64,000 nucleotides of DNA from an uncultured Rickettsiales bacterium (GTDB lineage Bacteria; Pseudomonadota; Alphaproteobacteria; Rickettsiales; UBA1997). Location: the NCBI GenBank assembly GCA_934747265.1, contig CAKVGI010000005.1, forward strand, positions 19,654 through 83,653. The letters are read 5' to 3'. The notes below the pieces were generated by a model, which was not told the origin of the DNA, did not search any database, and was given only the letters and a program-made list of their open reading frames with translations. The position numbers and the translations under genes are program-made. Shown piece by piece: positions 53,542-62,485 of the stretch; position 1 is the stretch's first letter, and each line of letters starts with the position of its first letter.

Positions 53542-54234
53542 TTAAAAAAAATTTCTAAAAAAAACTTTGATTTTACTAGATTTAATTAGTTCTTTATTTA
53601 AAATCCTATCTTGATCTCCAATATTGCCCAACGTACTTTTATTATCATTTCTAAAATTCTGAATATGATAAGTTTTATTATAGCCTTTATTTTCTAAATC
53701 CAAAATAATATTATTTACGTCATCTTCGTTTAATAATTTTGTATGAACCGTTGTTCTAATTTCCATATCTATATTTGATTGTATTAAAAATTTTAAAGTC
53801 TCATCAAATTTATCAAATCCATCTATACCAGCAATACTTTTAAACTTCTCTTTTGGTGCTTTATAATCCAACGCCACAAAGTCAATCATTTTATCATTAA
53901 CTAGTTTCTTAATTAGTTTTGCATTTGTACCATTTGTATCTATTTTTACCAAAAATCCCATTTCTTTTATCTTTTTTATAAAATCGTAGACATCATCAAA
54001 TAAACAACATTCACCACCGGATAAAACAACGCCATCTAACAAACCAATTCTTGATTTTAAAAAATCCAAAATTTTTTGTTCATCAATTTTTTGCAGATTA
54101 CCAGTAATAAATTCTGGATTATGGCAATATGGACATCTAAAATTACAACCAGCAAACCAAATTATACATGCCGTATGTTCTGGAAAATCCTGAAAAGTGA
54201 ATTTAGTAATATCTACAATTGGTAATTTATTCAT
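53542..54234 (-). CDS. Radical-SAM activase of anaerobic ribonucleotide reductase (NrdG-like)
   Basis: A 230-residue radical-SAM protein. The cluster motif is in AGCNFRCPYCHNPEF (CxxxCxxC), followed by VVLSGGECCLFDDV (the GGE SAM motif with an extra cysteine) and KIDTNGTN. The opening FTFQDFPEHTACIIW matches the NrdG2-type activases, which generate the glycyl radical of class III ribonucleotide reductase. nrdD is not in the window. A pyruvate formate-lyase activase is the alternative. It starts about 10 bases after the virD4 stop. Confidence 0.85.
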   Translation of the reverse strand: MNKLPIVDITKFTFQDFPEHTACIIWFAGCNFRCPYCHNPEFITGNLQKIDEQKILDFLKSRIGLLDGVVLSGGECCLFDDVYDFIKKIKEMGFLVKIDTNGTNAKLIKKLVNDKMIDFVALDYKAPKEKFKSIAGIDGFDKFDETLKFLIQSNIDMEIRTTVHTKLLNEDDVNNIILDLENKGYNKTYHIQNFRNDNKSTLGNIGDQDRILNKELIKSSKIKVFFRNFF

Positions 54235-54244
54235 ATAATTTTAG

Positions 54245-56038
54245 TTATTTTTTATCACCTTCACCTGATTGAGTCTTCTTTGGTATATAAGGCTCTTGTT
54301 TTGGAACTTTTATAGGTTTCATTAATCTACTTGTAAACAATTTATCCTTATAGTAAAAGATTTTTTTACATCTAATAGGAGGGTTTGCCTCAATAAGAAT
54401 AATTTGTTCATCCTTTGGTAATCCAATAACTTCTTGTGGTAATAATAATTCTCTTCCAGACTTTGACGTTGAAACGGTTCGTGAACCTGGATTTAAATCT
54501 AAGTATTTAGGCCTTGAACCTTCATTTTGACTAGTAACAGTTTTTTTACCTAATAAATCAGATATATATTTAGCAGTATCAACGTTGTTTGCAGCATAGG
54601 TAATTCTGTAAGTACAGTTGGATAAGAAGGAGTTCATACCAGACGCTTCATATATTGATTTTAATTGCTCAGTATCTTGTGTAATTAAGAATAGCTTTAC
54701 CCAATATCCCCTGTAATAAGCAATACCAGCTTTAATTTCTTCCATTTTACCCAAAGTAGGAAACTCATCAAGCAACATCATAACTCTATGTTTTTCAGTC
54801 TTTTTATCAGGCATTCTTTTTGTAAAAATACCCGCACATTGTTGATAAAAAATTTGAAGTAAAGGTTGCAACCTCATAACGTTGCTTGGAGAAATACCAA
54901 CAAACAACGATGTTGCAATTTTTCTAAATTTACCAATATTAAAATCACTTCTCATAGTAGCAGCATCAACAAGTGGGTTAGCCCATAAGTCCATAGCTGA
55001 TGCGGCAGTAGATGTAACGGAGCCTCTTTCTTTATCAGGTTTTTGCAAATATGCAGCTAAGTTCATATATCCAGTAGGATGAATAAATTCGCCCCTTGTA
55101 TCCAACAATACAGCTATATTATAAGAAACATCATCACTTCTTAATGTTCTCAAAACCTCACCCATAGAAATAGGTCTATCATCGCAAGCCAACAAAGCAA
55201 GCATAACACCAGTAGCAAGTGCTCTACCTTCATTTGTCCAAAATTCCTCTTTTGGTAATAAAAATTTCGTGATTTTCATCACATCATCCACTTGTTTACC
55301 ATAATCCCTAGCAATAAAATCCATAGGGTTATAACAATGTGTATATCCATCTTGATCAGCAGGATTCCATAAATAGCATTTTTGATGCATTTTAGCCGTT
55401 CTATAACCACTAGTAATCTCAAAGTTTTCAAGCTTAACATCATGCACAATAACAGAGTCATCCCAGAATAACAAATTAGGCAACACAAAACCCACACCTT
55501 TACCAGAACCAGTAGGTGCGAATAGTAAAGCGTGTTGACAATTTGTTTTATCCACAACAAGCAATTTTCCTTTATACATACCCATTGTCATACCTGAACC
55601 ATTATGAAATAATCCAGCTTTTTTAATTTCTGCTGGTGTAGCCCAATGAGCTTCACCATACTGTGATTCTTGTACTTTAAATGGTTTCCAATCCATTATA
55701 GGCTCTCTAAATTTATAAAATATAAGCAAAAGCAAAGACAACGGTACAGTAGAAGATACAACTAATTTCGGTATAAAATAATTGGAACCAGTGATACCGA
55801 TTTTTTGAAAATTAATAATAGTTATTTGCCATGATTTTGTAAATAAATCCAATAAATACAATAATTGAACCTCTGGTCGCATTGATAATAGTTTAACAAT
55901 ACCAATCTTATCATATACAAGAAATACTAACAACATTCCGGATAGATAAAAACAAATCAATAGGATGACTAATCCAATAGTTGATAATAGAAAAAAGTTT
56001 CTAAACGCTGCAATCTGTTCATCTTGGGATCGTGCCAT
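54245..56038 (-). CDS. virD4: Type IV secretion coupling protein VirD4
   Basis: A 597-residue inner-membrane ATPase that delivers substrates to a type IV secretion channel. There are two or three N-terminal membrane helices (about residues 15-45 and 90-108). YGEAHWATPAEI is the conserved entry to the ATPase domain; Walker A is APTGSGKG (about 174-181) and Walker B MMLLDEFPTLG, with the LITQDTEQL sensor region. The tail is proline/lysine-rich. No virB genes are near, as in Rickettsiales where the rvh genes are scattered. Composite repeat 3 lies upstream. Confidence 0.93.
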   Translation of the reverse strand: MARSQDEQIAAFRNFFLLSTIGLVILLICFYLSGMLLVFLVYDKIGIVKLLSMRPEVQLLYLLDLFTKSWQITIINFQKIGITGSNYFIPKLVVSSTVPLSLLLLIFYKFREPIMDWKPFKVQESQYGEAHWATPAEIKKAGLFHNGSGMTMGMYKGKLLVVDKTNCQHALLFAPTGSGKGVGFVLPNLLFWDDSVIVHDVKLENFEITSGYRTAKMHQKCYLWNPADQDGYTHCYNPMDFIARDYGKQVDDVMKITKFLLPKEEFWTNEGRALATGVMLALLACDDRPISMGEVLRTLRSDDVSYNIAVLLDTRGEFIHPTGYMNLAAYLQKPDKERGSVTSTAASAMDLWANPLVDAATMRSDFNIGKFRKIATSLFVGISPSNVMRLQPLLQIFYQQCAGIFTKRMPDKKTEKHRVMMLLDEFPTLGKMEEIKAGIAYYRGYWVKLFLITQDTEQLKSIYEASGMNSFLSNCTYRITYAANNVDTAKYISDLLGKKTVTSQNEGSRPKYLDLNPGSRTVSTSKSGRELLLPQEVIGLPKDEQIILIEANPPIRCKKIFYYKDKLFTSRLMKPIKVPKQEPYIPKKTQSGEGDKK

Positions 56039-56299
56039 TTACTATATACCTTTATTAAATTTCAGTTATAACTATACTAAAATAGTATTTTAAAAAAATT
56101 AATAATCAAGTTGTTTATAATTTTTTTTCAGATATTGCTAACTTTTAATATATTATTTAATTATTATCTAATATAATTGATCAAATAGTAAATATAAACT
56201 ATATTGATTATATCTATACTTTTGTTATATTTTTTATTTTTTCTTTCAGTAAATTTCTTTACTTCATAAATCATCCAATTAAAATATAAATATTTTATT

Positions 56300-57530
56300 G
56301 TCTAAATTGTTTCTTTATCTCCTGTTAAGTTCCCATCCATTTCTTTCTATCAAGAATACCCTTTTGTTTTTTCATCTGCTAATGGCGGATATCTCTTCAA
56401 TATCCCTGATAAGATATATTCCTTCATTCTCTCCTGATAAAGTACCCTTTCATCCCATTCCTGATAAGGAATGCTCCTATCCCCTATGATAAAGATACTC
56501 TCCCCGCCCCACTGATAAACCAGCTCTCATTCCTCTCTAATAAGTTCCTCTCATCCCCCTATGATAAGGGATATCTTTCCATTCCCCCCTGATAAGTTCC
56601 CCTTCCATTCCCCCCTGATAAGGGGGGCAAGGGGGGTTTAAAATACTTTGATTGTTTTAAACTATGTTTTTTTATGTTAATATATTAATTTATAATTCTT
56701 ATAAAATTATTAATTGATTATATATTTTTTATATATAATAGTTTATATTATTTATATATAATAGTTTATATTATTTATATAACATTAATAATATATTTAA
56801 TGTGTGATTATAGTATTTAATAATATGTAGTATTATTATATTATTAATTAAATAGATATATTGCTCTATTCTTAATTATTATTATAATTTTTAATTATTA
56901 TTATAACTCTTAATTCTTAATTCTTAATTCTTAATTCTTAATTTTAAATTCAAATCCTCGACTTTATATTCATTTTCAATTTTCAATTTTCAATTATTTA
57001 TTTGTTTTATAATAAGATAAATAAATGGCTATCAACCCCCCTGTCAGTCTACGACTGACTCCCCCCTTACGAAGGGGGGCGAGAAGAGGAAATATTCTAC
57101 GATTGACTTTCCTTTTACGAATGGTGGTAAGGGAGCCTTACTTACAAAGTGGGGCAGAAATGGATACCGACTACATCAGTTCTCTCCTTACAAATTTTGG
57201 CAAGAGTGTGGCGTTCCGCGACTGACTCATACTTTACGAAGTGGGGGTAAAAAGAGAGTGTTTTATATCAGCCCCACCATTACGATGGGGTGGAGAGAAG
57301 ATTTTTATGACCAACTCCAATCTTATAAGGGAAGGGTGGAGAGGGAGGGCTTAGCCCTATTATAAAGGAGACAGAGAAAAACATTGACTTTATTAGGTTT
57401 TATCGTCTTACAAGGGTGGTAGAGGGGACATCCTGCGACCAAGTTTCACCCTTATTACAAAATGGAATGAAAGGAAATATTTTATATCGGTTCCTATCCT
57501 CACAAAGAAAAGATAAAAGAATTTTATTTA
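56300..57530 (+). repeat. Composite hairpin-array repeat, copy 3 (most complete)
   Basis: Left arm (about 56320-56630): eleven or twelve units of 25-28 bases, CCATTCCCCCCTGATAAG type, near-perfect next to the core and degenerate at the far left. GGGGGGTT (56631-56638) and AACCCCCC (57034-57041) bound a 395-bp AT-rich core. The core contains TTTAAAATACTTTGATTG-TTTTAAA and four tandem TTCTTAA words. Right arm (57042 to about 57520): about ten units of 40-55 bases starting GTCAGTCTACGACTGAC then CCCCCCTTACGAAGGGGGG, decaying rightwards. Same orientation as copy 2. Bases 57530-57700 beyond it are plain AT-rich. Confidence 0.9.
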
Positions 57531-57707
57531 TTTTATTATCACCGCAATATTTATATTTAAATTGATATGCTATATACAATTAGTTATATAATATCAAAAT
57601 TGAATATTATAACTAAAATTTAAAGTATATTAAGTTAGCAATGCTTTTTTATTATATTTATTAAATTTTTCATATTTAACTAACAAAATTCTATTAGTTT
57701 TTTGCAA

Positions 57708-57740
57708 CAAAAAAGACCTCAATGTTCAACAAAGAGGTCT
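57708..57740 (-). terminator. Intrinsic terminator of the RND pump gene
   Basis: AGACCTC (57714-57720) pairs with GAGGTCT (57734-57740), and the minus strand continues TTTTTT. It lies about 27 bases past the stop. Confidence 0.87.
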
Positions 57741-57766
57741 AACAATAAATATGCAAAGCCGGCAAA

Positions 57767-60700
57767 TTACTTTATATAACTTCTTATTTCAGCCTCTTTT
57801 CTTCTTTTATATTTTAATCTTTTTTTATAAAAATACATACCCACTTTGGTTTTTCTGATTATTTTATTAAAATCTTCAATGATAGCATATGCAGCAGGTA
57901 TCCAAATTAATGAAACTATTGTTCCACTTGTCATACCCCAAGCCATAGCAAGAGTCATTGGAACCAAATTGTCATCAGAACCACCAATACCATAAGCTGT
58001 TGGTAATAATCCACATATAGTAGTTAATGTGGACACTGTAACAGCTCTAAGTCTCATTCTTGATGATTTTGCAAGTATTTCTTCAAGTAGAAGAGTACTA
58101 TGCTTTCGCATTTCGTCTATAAAGCTAATTAACACAATACCAACATTAATAACCATACCAGCAAGCCCTATAATTCCAATCATAGCTAAAAAGCTAACTG
58201 GTTTTGAGTGTAAATAAAATGCAATAGCAAAACCCAACAAACCTAATGGAATTGAGGTCATAATTAATAATGGTTTTGCATATGAATTTGTCATAAATAC
58301 CAAAATAGCAAATATACCAACCAACGCAAATTTCATAGCCATAGATAAACTTTCAAAAGATTCGTCAGTTGATTCTTTTTCACCTGTAAAAATAATATTT
58401 ACGTTTGGATTATCATCTTTAATCTCATCAAAGAACTTCTGAACTAAACTATTTGCTTCAAAAGCTGTAATTTTAGTTTCATCAACGTTAGCTTTTAGAG
58501 TAATAGCTCTTTTAAAGTCGTGTCTATTAATCATTCTAGGGCCTTCTTGTCTTTGAACTTTTGCGACTTTGTATAAAGGAATTAAATTACCTTTCGAATC
58601 TCTAATTTTAAGATTTTTAATATCTTCCTCGGTTTGTTTGAATTTATCAGCATATCTTACCTTTATATCAAATTCTCTATTATTTAAAGTAATAGAAGTA
58701 ATAGGAATACCTTCCAACGATGCTCTGATAGTATTTCCAACATCAGTACTTGTCAAACCAAGTCTAGCAAGCAATTCATAATCTGGTTTTATAGATATTT
58801 CATCATCGTTCTGATAATCGTCATATTCAATATCTATGATACCATCAACTTTACTAATCCTATCTCTAACTTCATTAATTGCCTTATAAATATCATCAAA
58901 ACTATTTGATCTAAAAGAGACCTCAACAGCTTTTCCTGCTGGTGGACCATTTGATTCCGTGGTATAAGCTACACTTTTCAAATAGCTCGTATCCATATCT
59001 CTGAGTTTTTTTAACACATCATAATGATTTAATCTTCTTGATGCTTCATATGTCATTTCAACAACCATTTCAGCAGAGTGGTTATTTTGTTGCAATTTAT
59101 CTGTCAAACTAAGATTTCCACTTCTTCCAGTAAAGGCTGTAATATATTTTACATCATCACCAAGTGTTTTTTTAATATCATTTGCTAGTCTTATGGAATT
59201 GTCATTCATTTTTTCCAAAGAATCACCTAAATTTCCGTAATATGTTACATTATATCTTTCAACATTTTCCGATGGAAACAAAATAAATTTATTCATCTTC
59301 AAGAAAATACCAGCTATCATTAAACATACTACAAAAATAAGTAATGTTAAATATCTATGTTTTACAAAGTATAAAGTTATACCTTCAAACTTATCAGATA
59401 TTTTATCAAACCAATCTGTCGTATTTTTTTCTTTGCCGGCTGTTTTTTTCTTTAAAACACTACCACCAACACTTGCTAATCTGGTAGGTAATAAAAATAA
59501 AGCTTCCAAAATACTAATTACCAAGGTTAAACTTACTATTGTTGGTATTGAAGATATAAATTTACCCATAACACCCTTTGTCAAAAACATTGGCATAAAT
59601 GCAAATATAGTTGTAAATGCAGTAGCCATAACAGGTAGCCACATCTGTGTAGCTGATTCAACAGCAGCATCTTTTGATGTATAACCTTCTTTTCTTAATC
59701 TAACAAAGTTTTCACTTATGACAATACTATTATCAACAAGTAATCCAAGTGAAATAACCATAGCTAGCATACTTATTGTATGTAAATTGATACCCAAAAC
59801 TGGCATTAATCCTAACATAACTAAAAAACTAAATGGCATTGACATTGTTGCCATAAAACCAACTTTACCAGGTAAGAAAATCAACATAAATACAAGAACA
59901 ATAATAACGCCACTTACAACATTTGATTTAATAACATCAAATTTATCTTGAACTTTTGTTGCCTCATTGTAGTATCTTACAACTTCAAACTCATTGTTAT
60001 ATCTTTTTTCTGCATCATCTATTTTTTTATTAACTTGATCAACAAGCTTAATTGTATCATATCCACCTTTTTTCTTAACTTCTAAAAATGTAGCATCTTG
60101 TCCATTATACGTTGTTATAACATCAAGCTCTTTTTTACCATCAAGAACAGTTGCTATATCTTTTAAATAGATTTTTTGTCCATTAAAGTTAGATCTAATT
60201 AAAGTTTCACCAAGTTCTTTTGCATTCAAAGCTTTTGAGTCTAACCTAACAATTCCTTGATTCTCATGACTTTTCAAATTTCCAGCTGGAAAATTAACAT
60301 TTCGTTTAGATAAAGCATCAACAACTTCTGATACACCAACATATAATTTTTCCATTTTAGGAGCATTTAACATAACGGAAAATTCACGTTCTGCATAGCC
60401 AGTTTCCTCAACTTCAAGTACGCCTTTAACATCTTCTATTTCGTCAACCAAATATTCAGCAAAAGCGTCTCTTTGCCTTTTACTATTATCACCTAATATA
60501 GCTAATTTCATAACAGCAAATTCCTCGGTATTTACCTCTATAACTTTTGGTAAGTCATCTATATTACTTGGTAAATCTGTTACTCTATCAACAGCAGTTT
60601 GTATGTCATCAGTTACAGTATCTTGATCATATTTATCAATATCAATTCTAACTGTAATCATTGATTGATTATTTTGACTAACAGATTTTACATCTTTTAT

Positions 60701-60931
60701 TCCTTTAATAGATCTTAATTCATCTTCTATTTTTTTAGTAATCTCGCTTTCAATTTCCTCAGCAGTAGCACCATAATAAAAAGTATTAATTTTAACCGTA
60801 CCTAGATCAACGGTAGGAGTTTGTTCTCTTAAAATCATAGAGAAACCAGCAATACCCCCTAACACGGTCATCAACGTTAAAATCCAAGTTAATTTATTAT
60901 TATCAACAAAAAATTTAATTAATCGTTTCAT
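57767..60931 (-). CDS. RND-family efflux transporter (AcrB/HAE1-like)
   Basis: A 1054-residue inner-membrane proton antiporter with the standard repeat of 6+6 helices and two large periplasmic loops. Helix 1 is followed by REQTPTVDLGTVKI; the proton-relay region in helix 4 has LLVDNSIVISENFVRLR; the second half has GLAGMVINVGIVLISFIDE. Unusually, neither a membrane-fusion protein nor an outer-membrane channel gene is adjacent: rsmG lies upstream, divergent, and a repeat lies downstream. The substrate (drug, lipid or metal) cannot be told. The gene ends with a basic tail. Confidence 0.92.
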   Translation of the reverse strand: MKRLIKFFVDNNKLTWILTLMTVLGGIAGFSMILREQTPTVDLGTVKINTFYYGATAEEIESEITKKIEDELRSIKGIKDVKSVSQNNQSMITVRIDIDKYDQDTVTDDIQTAVDRVTDLPSNIDDLPKVIEVNTEEFAVMKLAILGDNSKRQRDAFAEYLVDEIEDVKGVLEVEETGYAEREFSVMLNAPKMEKLYVGVSEVVDALSKRNVNFPAGNLKSHENQGIVRLDSKALNAKELGETLIRSNFNGQKIYLKDIATVLDGKKELDVITTYNGQDATFLEVKKKGGYDTIKLVDQVNKKIDDAEKRYNNEFEVVRYYNEATKVQDKFDVIKSNVVSGVIIVLVFMLIFLPGKVGFMATMSMPFSFLVMLGLMPVLGINLHTISMLAMVISLGLLVDNSIVISENFVRLRKEGYTSKDAAVESATQMWLPVMATAFTTIFAFMPMFLTKGVMGKFISSIPTIVSLTLVISILEALFLLPTRLASVGGSVLKKKTAGKEKNTTDWFDKISDKFEGITLYFVKHRYLTLLIFVVCLMIAGIFLKMNKFILFPSENVERYNVTYYGNLGDSLEKMNDNSIRLANDIKKTLGDDVKYITAFTGRSGNLSLTDKLQQNNHSAEMVVEMTYEASRRLNHYDVLKKLRDMDTSYLKSVAYTTESNGPPAGKAVEVSFRSNSFDDIYKAINEVRDRISKVDGIIDIEYDDYQNDDEISIKPDYELLARLGLTSTDVGNTIRASLEGIPITSITLNNREFDIKVRYADKFKQTEEDIKNLKIRDSKGNLIPLYKVAKVQRQEGPRMINRHDFKRAITLKANVDETKITAFEANSLVQKFFDEIKDDNPNVNIIFTGEKESTDESFESLSMAMKFALVGIFAILVFMTNSYAKPLLIMTSIPLGLLGFAIAFYLHSKPVSFLAMIGIIGLAGMVINVGIVLISFIDEMRKHSTLLLEEILAKSSRMRLRAVTVSTLTTICGLLPTAYGIGGSDDNLVPMTLAMAWGMTSGTIVSLIWIPAAYAIIEDFNKIIRKTKVGMYFYKKRLKYKRRKEAEIRSYIK

Positions 60932-61044
60932 ATTTTTTATAAAATTTTATCCGTATAACCTATAATTATATATTTACTTGAAAAATAAAATCAAGTATTT
61001 TATTTATAATTTTATTAATATTATATATAATAAACATCAAATAA

Positions 61045-61635
61045 ATGATTGATTTAATTGAAAAGAATAAGATACGATTAACAAAATATGTTGATTTTTT
61101 GATAGAGTACAATAATAAGATAAACTTAATCGGGAAATCAACAATAAATGATATTTGGGACAGACATATTACAGATAGCTTACAATTAGTAAAAAATATA
61201 GACAATTATAATATTAAAATTGCAGATTTAGGTAGTGGCGCAGGATTGCCAGGAATACCATTATCAATAATTGGGATAAAAGAAGTACATTTATTTGAAA
61301 AATCAGTCAGAAAATGCGAATTTTTAGAACAGGCCAAAAATTTCTCTAATAATAAAATAATCGTAAGAAATGAAAATTTAAACGAAATAAAAAAAGAAAA
61401 TTTTGATATAATTGTATCAAGAGCATTAGCTGATTTAAATACATTATTACACTTTTCAAAGAATTTAAGTACAAAAAGTACAAAATTATTATTCTTAAAA
61501 GGAAAAAAAATCTATAATGAAATAGAGGAAGCAAAAAAATATTGGCATTTTGATTATAAATTAATAGACAGCATAACATCTAATGAAGGAAAAATTATAG
61601 AAATTACAAGTTTTGCAGAAAAATCTAACTATTAA
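61045..61635 (+). CDS. rsmG: 16S rRNA (guanine527-N7)-methyltransferase RsmG
   Basis: Methylates G527 of 16S rRNA using SAM. Family signatures: NLIGKSTINDIWDRHITDSL (residues about 28-47), ADLGSGAGLPGIPLSI (SAM-binding motif I) and VSRALADLNTLL. It is 196 residues, slightly short but complete. Often found with mnmG, parA and parB near the origin; none of these is present here, so it is a separated gene. Degenerate repeat sequence follows it. Confidence 0.93.
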   Translation: MIDLIEKNKIRLTKYVDFLIEYNNKINLIGKSTINDIWDRHITDSLQLVKNIDNYNIKIADLGSGAGLPGIPLSIIGIKEVHLFEKSVRKCEFLEQAKNFSNNKIIVRNENLNEIKKENFDIIVSRALADLNTLLHFSKNLSTKSTKLLFLKGKKIYNEIEEAKKYWHFDYKLIDSITSNEGKIIEITSFAEKSNY

Positions 61636-61779
61636 AATTGTTTTGCTAATATAACTAAGTAAATTATATCATAACTAATTATACATACCATTTAAAATGT
61701 AAATGTTATAATAATGATAAATAAAAGTGGTTTTACAAATTATATATAATAATAAAATGTTTAATATATCACATTCTTC

Positions 61780-62200
61780 CTTACCACAAGCCCGACATAT
61801 ACCTTTTTTATCTCTATCTTTTAGAAGTGTATGCTCCCTCATTCTACTTTATAAGGATGATGGAACTGACACAGTCAATATTTCTTAATCTCGCTCTTAT
61901 TTGTAAGGTAAAATCTGGCAAAATTAATATATTCTCTCTTGCCTCATTTTGTAAGACTTTCCTCCTTATCCTCATTGTAATAGAGTCGATATGGAATATA
62001 TCCCATTGCCACCCCTTACAAAGGTGGCAAGGAAGGATGGTATTAATTTTGTTAGTTCTTCACCTTACATTGAGGGGTAGATAGGAGTATTGATTTTGTT
62101 AGATTTTATTTTACAAAAGGGGTAAAGAAAAGATATTGACTTCGTCAACTTGTCTTTCTCCTACAGAAGGAATTAGAAAAAGACATAGTATTGCTGTATG
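61780..62200. repeat. One-armed degenerate relic of the composite hairpin-array repeat
   Basis: Contains only the wide-period unit type: TTACAAAGGTGGCAAGGAAGG, TTACATTGAGGGGTAG, and TTGACTTCGTCAAC near 62138. Inverted versions at the left (GTAAGACTTTCCTCC, TTGTAAGGTAAAATC) suggest two arms head to head without the core. It is much more decayed than copies 1-3. The following 62200-62485 is plain AT-rich DNA with no gene. Confidence 0.6.
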
Positions 62201-62485
62201 TCAGTTTTTTTAAAATACTTGCAAGATAAGAAGTGTTTCTACTTAAAAAAGTTGTAGTAATTAACACTGTCTCCTTTTACTATGATATCCTAAATCTACT
62301 ATACTAAGAATTTTCATTATTTATGCCAAGAAAGAAAGTCGAAAACTTAAATATTTTTGATTATTGTTTATAAAATCAATCTCATTTTATTAATTAAACA
62401 TAACTATAATATAAAATAATACAGCAATTAAATATAATTGCTATATTACAAATATTAATTATATTTTTCTAAAAACTGATGGCAT

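Noticed and set aside
61045..61635. Origin-linked gidA-gidB-parAB cluster.
   Set aside because: Only rsmG is present; mnmG, parA and parB are missing, so the gene gives no evidence for an origin.
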